A stretch of DNA of 38,223 nt from the IMG/VR virus record IMGVR_UViG_3300013006_002411, positions 1 to 38,223 of that record; one strand, written 5' to 3'. Source of the stretch: a virus. Below the pieces are notes generated by a model. The model saw only the letters and a program-made list of their open reading frames with translations. It was not told the DNA's origin and ran no database searches. A program made the translations under genes and the position numbers. Within the stretch, counting starts at the first letter, position 1; each line of letters opens with the position of its first letter. Positions 24,369-31,714 of this stretch are shown piece after piece.

Positions 24369-24568
24369 CGTCCTACGCACTCCAGTTTTTCTTGGCAGGT
24401 GATACAGGTAGATACCCCTTGCAGCGCCAGTTGACGCCGCTTCGGGATGGAGTGGCCGCAGTACTCGCAGTGAGTAAGGCTTGGCAAGCGCTCCGGGTGG
24501 ATGTGCGCCGACAGGGCTTCCTGGCGCAATTCCTCTTCACGTTCAGAAGCCATATCGACGATATCCAT
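24365..24568 (-). CDS. TraR/DksA-type zinc finger protein
   Basis: A 67-aa protein with a C4 zinc finger, CEYC at about residues 34-37 and CITC at 56-59, with the surrounding GHSIPKRRQLALQGVSTCI typical of the short DksA/TraR family carried by many phages. TraR-like proteins bind the RNA polymerase secondary channel and mimic DksA plus ppGpp. Here it could adjust host transcription at late times. It overlaps its neighbours by one to four bases in the lysis operon. Confidence 0.85.
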   Translation of the reverse strand: MDIVDMASEREEELRQEALSAHIHPERLPSLTHCEYCGHSIPKRRQLALQGVSTCITCQEKLECVGR

Positions 24569-25119
24569 CAGAAGCTCCCGGACAGTGAAATTCCTTTGGT
24601 GGTCAGGCCGCGTAACAGGAGATTAGCCGCTGTCACTGCAATCCCGGCCCAGGTGTAGGTCTCAGGCGTCATGACGGATTGCAGTTGAGGCATTGAGCTT
24701 GCCAGACCGAGACCCAGAGCAGACAGGCCGTTAAACCAGACAGTCTTGCTTTGCCAAAATGCCTTGGTTGTTGGTGCAGCAGTGGAGGACTGCATCGCTG
24801 CATGCACGCCATTCAGTACGCTAGGTACCACTGCCTTGGCAATGTCTGAGACTGAGGAGTTATGCAGCACAGCGGTTACCGGGCCTGCGGACTCTACGGA
24901 GCCCAGCATAGGAGTCAGAGCTACAGCTTTTTGAGCATCGGCAGCTGCCAGTGCAGTATTGACGGCATGGTTGATCAGAGGCGTAGCAGCCTCAATCAGC
25001 GCAGCAGTTTCAGGAGATGACGCAGCCACTTTGTCTGCAGTTGCTGTCACCAGGGCGTCAGCAGCCTGAGAGGCCAGAGGCACGGCCACGCTTTCCAGAT
25101 CTTGTTCAAGAGTACTCAT
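24568..25119 (-). CDS. Holin-like protein
   Basis: A 183-aa protein. The C-terminal 65 residues hold two hydrophobic helices (WFNGLSALGLGLASSMPQL, and WAGIAVTAANLLLRGL) framed by SKTVWFNG and LTTKGIS, which is the pattern of the phage holin families found next to M15 endolysins. The N-terminal 115 residues are Ala-rich and mostly helical (TAALIEAATPLINHAVNTAL), unusual for a holin and without a clear match. It directly follows the endolysin gene. The holin assignment fits position and hydrophobicity but is not proven by motif. Confidence 0.65.
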   Translation of the reverse strand: MSTLEQDLESVAVPLASQAADALVTATADKVAASSPETAALIEAATPLINHAVNTALAAADAQKAVALTPMLGSVESAGPVTAVLHNSSVSDIAKAVVPSVLNGVHAAMQSSTAAPTTKAFWQSKTVWFNGLSALGLGLASSMPQLQSVMTPETYTWAGIAVTAANLLLRGLTTKGISLSGSF

Positions 25120-25131
25120 GATTTATATACC

Positions 25132-25599
25132 TTATTCGACGATACCGTTCAGATAGAGATTGCGGCCATTGCCGCCTTTTTTGGCAGTCAGCACCTCGTG
25201 ACGCTGTACCATGCCAGGGCCATACACTCCGATATGCACCCAGTCTCCAAACTCCCAGATGATCTGATCCCACTTGATGCCGTGGAGCGGCAGCGTATCG
25301 ATCATCCATTTGGCCAGCTGCTTAGGAGTGCCAAATTCAGGACAGGTGATGTCGGCTGCAAATCCTTGGCAATGCGCACTGGATGCCACACCACCGATGA
25401 GCTTGTTTACGGCCACACTACGGTAGCCACTGGACACGTGGATTGGCTTGCCCAGCAGATCCCGTATTTTTTGCAGGGTGTCTGCCAGTATTTGCAGATG
25501 TTTCGAGATCACATCATCCGGAGCATTGCTTATCCCGGCTCGTGATGCTGTCTGAGAGAGCGTGAGCTCCTCCAGAGTAAAATCTTTGGTCAGGTTCAC
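25132..25599 (-). CDS. M15 peptidase endolysin
   Basis: A 155-aa peptidase of the M15 family, the usual endolysin of many BcepMu-like phages. Zinc ligands are visible in SSAHCQGFAAD (H76, D83) and DWVHIG (H122), with SSGYRS before them. It would cut peptide cross-links of peptidoglycan. I prefer the GTG start (VNLTKDFTLEEL), which has GAGGG 8 bases upstream; an ATG five codons earlier lacks a ribosome site. No signal peptide is present, so export through the holin-like partner just downstream is expected. A late dyad lies about 110 bases upstream. Confidence 0.88.
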   Translation of the reverse strand: MNLTKDFTLEELTLSQTASRAGISNAPDDVISKHLQILADTLQKIRDLLGKPIHVSSGYRSVAVNKLIGGVASSAHCQGFAADITCPEFGTPKQLAKWMIDTLPLHGIKWDQIIWEFGDWVHIGVYGPGMVQRHEVLTAKKGGNGRNLYLNGIVE

Positions 25600-25647
25600 A
25601 TGACTAGCCCTCATGTAGGTGAGAATAAAAATTGAATGAGAAGACTG

Positions 25648-25682
25648 AAAAAAATGATCTAAGTCTCTGTATCAGAGGACTT
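25648..25682 (-). terminator. Hairpin with T-run in the lysis leader
   Basis: Leftward, AAGTC-C-TCTG pairs with CAGA-GACTT (nine pairs, one bulged base) around a 3-base loop; seven T follow six bases later. It lies between the dyad at 25709-25727 and the endolysin start. It is weaker than the other terminators because of the spacing. Confidence 0.45.
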
Positions 25683-25708
25683 CATTGTTGCGTGGGCTAG
25701 GGAGTGGA

Positions 25709-25727
25709 TACAGGCGGAACGATTTCC
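25709..25727 (-). promoter_or_regulatory. Late-operon dyad element, copy A (upstream of lysis genes)
   Basis: TACAGGC-GGAA-CGAT-TTCC on the + strand, between the terminator of the lysogeny genes and the endolysin. It differs from copies B-D at one fixed flank position (G for C). Mu has its lys late promoter at the equivalent place. Function inferred. Confidence 0.55.
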
Positions 25728-25737
25728 GGCAGGCAAC

Positions 25738-25769
25738 AAAAAAGCCCCCGAAGGGGCTTTATATTTTTG
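25738..25769 (-). terminator. UUCG-loop terminator of lysogeny operon
   Basis: AAAGCCCC pairs with GGGGCTTT; the leftward transcript has a very stable CTTCGG-type loop followed by six T. It begins seven bases after the stop of 25776-26120 and would separate the repressor transcript from the late lysis operon. The other strand also ends in T-rich sequence, so it may work both ways. Confidence 0.85.
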
Positions 25770-25775
25770 ATCTGG

Positions 25776-26120
25776 TTAAAGGCACTTATCACCCAGAATC
25801 AGGTAGTGAAACATATTCACTTTTTCTGAATCGCCGAGAGCTTGATATTTCCTGAGCGCCTCATTTGCAGAGTCACATATGCGCCCATGATCAATGGATC
25901 CCTGAGAGAGCAAATAATATTGCTTCTCAGCCTCACTAGCCTGCAGCACAAGCTCATCATGAGATGGAAAAAAGAAAACCCGAATCATGATCACCACACC
26001 CATGATCATGAACGTCAACAGAAAGCCTCCGCCGATATACATGACCGGGCTTTTGTTGAAAACTCGGATGAATAGCGATATCACAATCCAAGCTAAAACC
26101 AAAGCTACTACCCAAAACAT
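25776..26120 (-). CDS. Two-helix membrane protein, lysogeny region
   Basis: A 114-aa membrane protein. Two hydrophobic helices lie at about residues 2-19 (WVVALVLAWIVISLFIRVF) and 27-48 (YIGGGFLLTFMIMGVVIMI). A polar tail of about 65 residues with two cysteines (HGRICDSA and GDKCL) follows. The start is the ATG with TTGGAG six bases upstream; a TTG four codons earlier overlaps that ribosome site. It is co-directional with the repressor and ends at a terminator, so it is probably made in the lysogen. It could be a superinfection-exclusion or other lysogenic conversion factor; no family is recognised. Local base use is more A+T-rich than in the virion genes. Confidence 0.7.
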   Translation of the reverse strand: MFWVVALVLAWIVISLFIRVFNKSPVMYIGGGFLLTFMIMGVVIMIRVFFFPSHDELVLQASEAEKQYYLLSQGSIDHGRICDSANEALRKYQALGDSEKVNMFHYLILGDKCL

Positions 26121-26132
26121 AGGAAACTCCAA

Positions 26133-26525
26133 TCAGCTATTCGGGGTCACTTCATCGATCTTGTACATGATGAACATCGCAAAGACACAAGAACCAGCTA
26201 TGAAGAAAAAACAATTGAGGTTAGTCAGCTGATACAACAAAAGGCAAATCATCATCAATGCAATCAAAACAAACATAGAGTAAAAGCGAAAATCGGCAGC
26301 GCGTTTTCTTTTTTCCTCTTTGATGATTGCTTCTTGAGCAGCATCAAACTGCACAAGATTAAATCCACATTTATGGCAATTATCATTATAACGCCAAGTT
26401 AATCTCAAACATTGTGGACATTCACGAGAGGGGTCATCTTCCGCTGGATCTTCATACACCCCAAGGCGATGAATCACGAACTTATCCCGTTCGACATAGT
26501 CTCCATGCACATCTCTGACTTTCAT
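26133..26525 (-). CDS. Zinc-ribbon membrane protein with GD-x-V-x-RDK motif
   Basis: A 130-aa protein. The N-terminus reads KVRDVHGDYVERDKFVIHR, which matches the last residues of the upstream repressor (KVRTVRGDMVQRDKIV). A zinc ribbon follows with CPQC at about 36-39 and CHKC at about 50-53. Two hydrophobic helices lie at about 81-100 (FYSMFVLIALMMICLLLYQL) and 104-121. It is in one apparent operon with the repressor and the two-helix protein. This suggests a lysogen-expressed membrane sensor or immunity factor; the function is not known to me. Confidence 0.7.
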   Translation of the reverse strand: MKVRDVHGDYVERDKFVIHRLGVYEDPAEDDPSRECPQCLRLTWRYNDNCHKCGFNLVQFDAAQEAIIKEEKRKRAADFRFYSMFVLIALMMICLLLYQLTNLNCFFFIAGSCVFAMFIMYKIDEVTPNS

Positions 26526-26549
26526 TTTTCAACCTATTTGATTCCATGG

Positions 26550-27008
26550 CTAACGATTATTGACAATCTTGTCTCGCTGGACCATGTCTCCACGAACCGT
26601 CCTTACTTTGGTGACATGGTCGGCAGATTCGTTTTTACTACGAACATCTTCAGGCTGTCTATCTTTTAAGGGTTTATTTTGCTGAATGGATGGATTTTCA
26701 CCCGCCCATATAAACGCAACTGTGCGCTTTTTAGTCGCCTCATCTAATTGACGATATCCATCAAGCAATAACAATTCATCCGGCACAAGCGTATGGGACG
26801 ACTCATTAACTTTCTGGCCTGTAACGATAAATAAAACATCAACACCAATTTTAGCGAGATTGGACAGGTAAAGCGCATCAGGGAAACGCTCTCCTTTTTC
26901 ATAATTAATTTGAGCCAATTTTTTCACGCCGCCTATTTCCGCAAAGGCTGACTGACTTAAACCAAGTCTCGTGCGCTCGTCTTTTAGACGCTCCCCGATG
27001 GTATTCAA
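26550..27008 (-). CDS. Phage repressor, XRE-type (BcepMu gp17-like)
   Basis: A 152-aa transcription regulator. The N-terminal helix-turn-helix is IGERLKDERTRLGLSQSAFAEIGGV-KKLAQINYEKGERFP (residues about 4-45), the XRE/Cro pattern. The middle, with VDVLFIVTGQKV, is shared with many phage repressors. The C-terminus carries GDMVQRDKI. I prefer a TTG start (LNTIGERL) preceded by GAGGG at 7 bases; a TTG 11 codons earlier at 27041 lacks this. It is divergent from the early genes, and a palindromic operator lies about 26 bases before its start, so it probably represses the early promoter and controls itself. Confidence 0.85.
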   Translation of the reverse strand: MNTIGERLKDERTRLGLSQSAFAEIGGVKKLAQINYEKGERFPDALYLSNLAKIGVDVLFIVTGQKVNESSHTLVPDELLLLDGYRQLDEATKKRTVAFIWAGENPSIQQNKPLKDRQPEDVRSKNESADHVTKVRTVRGDMVQRDKIVNNR

Positions 27009-27027
27009 AAAATTACCCTCAAATCTA

Positions 27028-27056
27028 TTGACAGTATTCAAACGAATACCTATGCT
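27028..27056 (+). promoter_or_regulatory. Early promoter, rightward
   Basis: A -35 box TTGACA (27028-27033, perfect consensus) and a -10 box TATGCT (27051-27056, 4 of 6) are separated by exactly 17 bp. It points to the BcepMu gp16-like gene starting at 27111. A palindromic operator fills the spacer, so a bound repressor would block polymerase. Confidence 0.8.
27034..27049. promoter_or_regulatory. Palindromic operator in early promoter
   Basis: GTATTC-AAAC-GAATAC, two perfect 6-bp arms, lies wholly between the -35 and -10 boxes of the early promoter. A further half-site, GTATTC, occurs at 27001-27006 over the start of the repressor gene. This is the expected target of the repressor or the gp16-like protein. 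Confidence 0.7.
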
Positions 27057-27110
27057 CGTATTACTTAAGTCGCATTAAGCCGTCTTGTCACCAAACCAAG
27101 GACACCCATC

Positions 27111-27332
27111 ATGAGCAAATTACTTACCGCCGACGAGGTCAAAAAAACTTTTGAAGCTAACGGCGTTTCTCTCGCCAGCTGGGCACGCACCAAAGGATTT
27201 ACTGCCCAAGAAGTCTACAAAGTGCTGAATGGCCAGACCAAAGCTAAATATGGTCGCGCACATGACATCGCAGTAGCGCTCGGCATGAAAGCCAAACCCA
27301 AAACCAATCCCTCGGATCATGTCGCCGCATAA
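27111..27332 (+). CDS. BcepMu gp16-family DNA-binding protein (Ner-like role)
   Basis: A 73-aa protein of the BcepMu gp16 family, which marks the first early gene in this phage branch. It has LLTADEVKKTFEANGVSLASWARTKGFTAQEVYKVLNGQTK with AHDIAVALGM, a compact helix-turn-helix over most of its length. AAGGA lies 8 bases before the ATG. It is first behind the early promoter and opposite the repressor, where Mu has ner, so it probably turns down early and repressor transcription after infection. Confidence 0.85.
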   Translation: MSKLLTADEVKKTFEANGVSLASWARTKGFTAQEVYKVLNGQTKAKYGRAHDIAVALGMKAKPKTNPSDHVAA

Positions 27333-27333
27333 C

Positions 27334-27361
27334 TTAGCACATGTTTGCACAACTTTGCACA
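27334..27361 (+). repeat. Three 10-bp-phased TTKGCACA repeats
   Basis: TTAGCACA, TTTGCACA and TTTGCACA start at 27334, 27344 and 27354, exactly 10 bp apart, in the short gap right after the gp16-like gene. One-turn phasing puts the repeats on the same face of the helix, as in protein-binding arrays. A binding site for gp16-like protein, repressor or transposase is possible. Confidence 0.5.
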
Positions 27362-27378
27362 CTTAAGGACTCAAGGCT

Positions 27379-27546
27379 ATGCAAAACCAATATCCACCTC
27401 AGGATCACCAAAGCGGCGACTGGATCATCATCCTTCTTCTCGCATTCCTCGTCATTGCGGCTATGGGCTGGGTCTGGGCCGAGGCTGACAACGCGATCCT
27501 CCGCCATCGTCTGTCCCTTTATGAAAACCAAGAGGTGCGTGTATGA
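27379..27546 (+). CDS. Small single-span membrane protein
   Basis: A 55-aa protein starting MQNQYPPQDHQSGDW. It has a single hydrophobic helix IIILLLAFLVIAAMGWVW at about residues 16-33 and a charged C-terminal tail. Its stop overlaps the start of the winged-helix gene as ATGA and an AAGGA-like site lies upstream, so it is a real early-operon gene even though it is short. Function is unknown. Confidence 0.65.
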   Translation: MQNQYPPQDHQSGDWIIILLLAFLVIAAMGWVWAEADNAILRHRLSLYENQEVRV

Positions 27547-27833
27547 GCGAAAGCGCACGCCTTCGACTTCGCGTCATCAAAGCGCTCAAAGGTCACACCC
27601 TTGGAGGCATGGCCAATTCAGAAATCGCCAAGGCCGTCTTTGAAACCCCCGTCAATGTCAGCCGTGCATTGTCTGATCTCGTAGCTGAAGGCTTTGCCGA
27701 GAAGAACGCTACAGGGCGTTACGTCCTATCCGTCTCCGTCCTACAGATTGCCCAAGCCCATCAGACCGAGCTTGAGCGGGCACGTGCTCGTTTCGACGAG
27801 CTGCACCAACGCACCACGCGCACCGTTTATTAA
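27543..27833 (+). CDS. Winged-helix DNA-binding protein (early)
   Basis: A 96-aa protein with a winged-helix domain of the IclR/MarR N-terminal kind: IKALKGHTLGGMANSEIAKAV (helices 1-2), then NVSRALSDLVAEGFAEK (recognition helix) and a wing with GRYVLS. A C-terminal helix (QTELERARARFDELHQ) could dimerise. It follows the gp16-like gene in the early operon, just as similar small HTH genes do in BcepMu-type phages. A regulator of early transcription or transposition is likely, its targets unknown. Confidence 0.75.
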   Translation: MSESARLRLRVIKALKGHTLGGMANSEIAKAVFETPVNVSRALSDLVAEGFAEKNATGRYVLSVSVLQIAQAHQTELERARARFDELHQRTTRTVY

Positions 27834-27842
27834 GGAATCATC

Positions 27843-28715
27843 ATGACCGAAGTCATTCTCGCATCAGAACAAAACCGCGACTTGGAAGTCATTCATCAGA
27901 ACGCCGCCAATTTGGCCATACAGTTAGGCTACGACGAGCAGCTCACAGTCGATTCACTCGAGCGCGGCATCCGCTTTTATCAGGGTCGTACTGTTGAAGC
28001 ATGCCTTGAGCTCGGCAAACGGCTTCTATTGCTCAAAGAGCTCGCACCACATGGCGAATTTGTGTCGCGCATTGATCAGCTCGGATTCCAGCTTCGATCT
28101 GCCCAGCGCCTGATGTCTGCTGCGCTCAAATTCTCCGGCTCAAAAACGACAACGTTGTCGCTTTTGGATGCCGCTGGCAACTCAAGCAAACTCCTTGAAC
28201 TCGTCACCCTTGACGACGCAGATATAGCAGAGCTGTCTGAAGGTAAGACTGTCGCCGGAATAAATCTTGACGACGTCGAGCGGATGTCAGTCCGTGAGCT
28301 GCGCAAAGCATTACGCGATGCACGCTCAGAAAGTGACGCCAAAGAGCAACTGCTGCAGAACAAAAATCTAAAGATCGACGAGCTAGACGCGCAGCTTACC
28401 CGCCGCCGCCAACCCGATCAGGCGCAAGAAGAAGCCCACCAGGCTGAGCTCGAAGCCATCAACCTCATGGCACAAGCCACCAACGCCATGATCACCGCAG
28501 TACACAAGTACCGCACCGACATGCAAGCCGCGATTGAGGTGTCTGCCACCTCTTACGTCTCCGAGCAATTCGACGCCAACGTGCAGTTTACCTTTCAGCG
28601 CATTGCTGATATCGCCCCCACGCTCGGCACCAATGTCAACTTCGAGCAGCAGGTCGTACCTGACTGGCTCATGCAAGCCCAGGCTGCAGCTACCGACATG
28701 TCGAACGAGGGCTAA
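27843..28715 (+). CDS. DUF3102 protein
   Basis: A 290-aa protein with a DUF3102 region at about residues 15-125 (DSLERGIRFYQGRTVEACLELGKRLLLLKE, split as RGIRFYQGRTVEACLELG and KRLLLLKELAPHGEF, then LGFQLRSAQRLMSAALKF). This family is common in plasmids and Mu-like phages just before the transposase and resembles ParB-like or DNA-partition helical domains. The rest is coiled coil (VRELRKALRDARSESDAKEQ) and an Ala/Gln-rich tail. It is translated just upstream of the transposase, so a role in transposition or target handling is inferred. Confidence 0.78.
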   Translation: MTEVILASEQNRDLEVIHQNAANLAIQLGYDEQLTVDSLERGIRFYQGRTVEACLELGKRLLLLKELAPHGEFVSRIDQLGFQLRSAQRLMSAALKFSGSKTTTLSLLDAAGNSSKLLELVTLDDADIAELSEGKTVAGINLDDVERMSVRELRKALRDARSESDAKEQLLQNKNLKIDELDAQLTRRRQPDQAQEEAHQAELEAINLMAQATNAMITAVHKYRTDMQAAIEVSATSYVSEQFDANVQFTFQRIADIAPTLGTNVNFEQQVVPDWLMQAQAAATDMSNEG

Positions 28716-28718
28716 TGC

Positions 28719-30512
28719 ATGGCTGCCAAGACCCCAAAAGTAACCGAGACCGATATCGCCGAGCTGGACTACCTGCGAGGCATTGCCGCCCAGCTCCAGA
28801 CCGCAGGGCATGGCAGCAAGGGTGCAATCACAGAACAGGCAATGGCATTTCTCAAGCTCAGCCGCGCAGAGCTTTATCGTCGGCTTGAGTCTGTGGGCTA
28901 TGTGACTGAGCGCAAGACACGCTCGGATAAAGGCAAGAGCGTCGTTTCTGAGCAGGCGGCACAGCTGATCGGTGGCCTTGTGTCTGAGGCCACGCGTGCC
29001 AACGGCAAGCGCACTACCAGCATCAAGAGTGCGCTCAAGATCGCCAAAGCCAATGGCTTAGCGCCCGATGTGAGCGCCGCAACCATCAGCCGGGCCATGC
29101 TGCGCCATCACTGCCATCCGACCTTGCTGGAGATGCCGACCGCACATATCCAGCAGCGCAGCCTGCATCCGAATCACGTTTGGCAGATCGATGCTTCCAC
29201 CTGCATCCTGTTTTACCTGCCAAAAGAAGGCGGCATCCGCGACATGAATCCTCGGGAGTTCAACAAGAACAAGCCCGAGAACCTTAAGCGCATCGAAAAG
29301 GACATGGTCACGCGCTACGTGATCACCGATCACTACAGCTCAAGCGTCTATGTCGAGTACGTGCGCGGTGGTGAGAGTAGCCTGAATCTGATCAAAGTCC
29401 TGCTGAATTGCATGCAGCGCCGTGGCGATCAGAACCCCATGCATGGCGTGCCATTCATCATCTACACCGACAAAGGCTCGGCGATGACCAGTAAGTTTTT
29501 TACCAATCTGATTGACCGGCTCGACATTGAGATCATTGACCACAGCGCAGGTAATGCACGCGCCAAAGGTCAGGTCGAGAACCATCAGAACATCGTCGAG
29601 CGCAACTTTGAAGGCCGGATCAAGTTCCTGAAGGACAAGATCACCACGCTCAAAGAGCTCAATGACTACGCCTTTGCATGGTGCAAGGTCTTCAATGAGA
29701 CCGAGATCCACACCCGTACCAAGCAAACCCGCAATGCCGTCTGGCAGACCATTACTGCACAACATCTGCGCAAGGCACCGCCACTTGAGCTCTGTGAAGA
29801 GCTGGTGACCACCGAGCCAGAAGAAAGGCCAGTCACGAACTATCTGACCGTCAACCACGCGATCCGTGGCTATGGCACCAACTCCTACGATGTACGCCAC
29901 ATCCCCGGCGTCTATCCCAAGGCCAAGCTCCTCGTGGTGGTCAATCCCTACCGCGCACCGGCTATCGACGTCATCACCACAGACGATCAGGGCATTGAGA
30001 CCGTCTACACCCTTGAGCCACGCCAGCAGGATCTGGTCGGCTGGCACGAGGACATGCCGATCATCGGTCAGGAGATGAAATCACTGCCCGAGACACCGGT
30101 CGATCAGGCTCGCAAGCAGATCCGCAAAGCCGCCTATGCCGTCGAGACCGAGGAAGAGCTTGCCCACGCCATCAAAACCCGGCAGAACCCCTACGCCGGG
30201 CAGATCGACCCGATGGCCGATATCAGCCAGACGACCGTGCCGAGCTACCTGCCGCGTGCAGGCGGCGAGTTGGCCACCCCAGCCACCGAGAGCATCAGCA
30301 GCCGTCGCACCCTGGCTCCAATTTCTCACGTCGAAGCCGCCAAGCGCATCAAGGCGCTCATCGGCGACCTCTGGGATCCAAGTATCCACTTTGCCGTCCT
30401 GCTTAAGACCTTCCCCGAGAGCGTGCCGGTGGACGTCATCGAAGACATTGCAGATGGCATCCGCGCCGAAGCCAATCCCAAACCCCAGACCCTGCGCGTC
30501 GTAGGCATCTAA
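28719..30512 (+). CDS. Mu A-type DDE transposase
   Basis: A 597-aa transposase with a DDE/rve core: D158 in VWQIDAS, D251 in IYTDKGSA and E287 in KGQVENHQ (the last two 35 residues apart). The N-terminal 150 residues contain HTH-like parts (LSRAELYRRLESVGYVTE and ATISRAMLRHH) for binding the phage ends. Residues beyond 370 (VNHAIRGYGTNSYDVRHIPG) form a Mu-A-type beta-barrel and C-terminal region for contacts with the ATPase. It carries out replicative transposition and lysogenic integration. It is followed in 12 bases by the AAA+ gene. Confidence 0.93.
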   Translation: MAAKTPKVTETDIAELDYLRGIAAQLQTAGHGSKGAITEQAMAFLKLSRAELYRRLESVGYVTERKTRSDKGKSVVSEQAAQLIGGLVSEATRANGKRTTSIKSALKIAKANGLAPDVSAATISRAMLRHHCHPTLLEMPTAHIQQRSLHPNHVWQIDASTCILFYLPKEGGIRDMNPREFNKNKPENLKRIEKDMVTRYVITDHYSSSVYVEYVRGGESSLNLIKVLLNCMQRRGDQNPMHGVPFIIYTDKGSAMTSKFFTNLIDRLDIEIIDHSAGNARAKGQVENHQNIVERNFEGRIKFLKDKITTLKELNDYAFAWCKVFNETEIHTRTKQTRNAVWQTITAQHLRKAPPLELCEELVTTEPEERPVTNYLTVNHAIRGYGTNSYDVRHIPGVYPKAKLLVVVNPYRAPAIDVITTDDQGIETVYTLEPRQQDLVGWHEDMPIIGQEMKSLPETPVDQARKQIRKAAYAVETEEELAHAIKTRQNPYAGQIDPMADISQTTVPSYLPRAGGELATPATESISSRRTLAPISHVEAAKRIKALIGDLWDPSIHFAVLLKTFPESVPVDVIEDIADGIRAEANPKPQTLRVVGI

Positions 30513-30524
30513 AGGAGATTACAT

Positions 30525-31712
30525 ATGGAAAGACCGCTGAAAAAACTGCTTGAAGAACATGACATCAGCGGCTCATGGCTTGCTAAAGAGGTCGACGTCA
30601 GTCACTCCGCGATCAGCCAATTGATCAACCACGACATTTGGCCCAAGCGCAACCCGGAGTTACTGCGCAAAAAGATTGAGCAAGCCATGACCGCCTGCCA
30701 AGTGCCAATTAACGATATTTCCGAGGCGCTCTATCCCGAGCGCAAGCGTGAATACCTCCAACCGCCCAAGACCCCAAAGACGACCCAATCGGCCACTGAT
30801 AAGGAAGACATTATGTTACTACGCAAGCAATCCCTGACGCCCGCTGCACGTAAGAAGTTCAGACTCCTGACCAACCCTTTTACGGGTGAGATTCAGGATC
30901 ACTCCGAACTCTTTCTAACCCCCGATATCCTCTATGTGCGCGAAGCATTGCTGCATACCGCCAAGCACGGCGGCTTCATCGCCATCACTGGTGAGTCGGG
31001 CGCAGGTAAATCGACCTTGCGTAAAGATCTTCTGGACCGGATCCAGCGCGAAAATCTGAATATCAAGATTATCGAGCCTTATGTGCTGGCCTGTGAGGAC
31101 AACGATATTAAGGGCAAGACCCTGAAGTCCGTGCATATTGCCGAAAGCATCATGAGCGTGGTTAACCCGCTGGCAAAACCTTTCCGCAGCACCGAAGCCC
31201 GTTTCAAGCAGCTGCACAATGCATTGAAAGAATCCAGCCGCTCCGGTTTCTCACATCTGCTGATCATAGAAGAAGGCCACGGCCTTCCGATCCCTACCAT
31301 TAAGCACCTTAAGCGTTTCTATGAGCTTGAGGATGGCTACAAGAAGCTGCTCGGCATCGTCGTCATCGGTCAGCCAGAGCTGGCCATCAAGCTATCAGAA
31401 AACAATCCAGAGGTACGCGAAGTCGTCCAGCGCTGCGAGCTGGTCACACTTGATCCGCTCACACCAGACGGCCTCGGCGACTACCTGCGCCACCGTGCTG
31501 ACATCGCAAATATCAAGCTCGATACGCTGATCGATGGATCTGGCATTCAGGCACTGGCGGAGCGACTGAATCCGCCCTCAGACCGTCGCGGCAAAGCCTC
31601 TCGCAGCCTGCTTTATCCACTGGCAGTGGGCAACCTGCTCACGGGCGCACTCAATGACGCCGCCGATATCGGTGTGCCTATCGTCACCCGTGACGTGGTG
31701 ATGGGAGTCTGA
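30525..31712 (+). CDS. Mu B-type AAA+ transposition ATPase
   Basis: A 395-aa protein, start ATG after a good AAAGGAG site. Residues 1-60 are an HTH (DISGSWLAKEVDVSHSAISQLINH), the arrangement of Mu B. The AAA+ domain has Walker A GESGAGKST (156-164), Walker B LLIIEEGHG (about 244-252) and a sensor-like VVIGQPEL. It resembles the ExeA/TniB-type ATPases of BcepMu-like phages more than classic Mu B. It binds target DNA, activates the transposase and gives target immunity. Confidence 0.9.
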   Translation: MERPLKKLLEEHDISGSWLAKEVDVSHSAISQLINHDIWPKRNPELLRKKIEQAMTACQVPINDISEALYPERKREYLQPPKTPKTTQSATDKEDIMLLRKQSLTPAARKKFRLLTNPFTGEIQDHSELFLTPDILYVREALLHTAKHGGFIAITGESGAGKSTLRKDLLDRIQRENLNIKIIEPYVLACEDNDIKGKTLKSVHIAESIMSVVNPLAKPFRSTEARFKQLHNALKESSRSGFSHLLIIEEGHGLPIPTIKHLKRFYELEDGYKKLLGIVVIGQPELAIKLSENNPEVREVVQRCELVTLDPLTPDGLGDYLRHRADIANIKLDTLIDGSGIQALAERLNPPSDRRGKASRSLLYPLAVGNLLTGALNDAADIGVPIVTRDVVMGV

Positions 31713-31714
31713 TC

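Noticed and set aside
29340-30047. 235-aa - strand frame inside the transposase
   Set aside because: Antisense to the DDE core and C-terminal region; no independent support.
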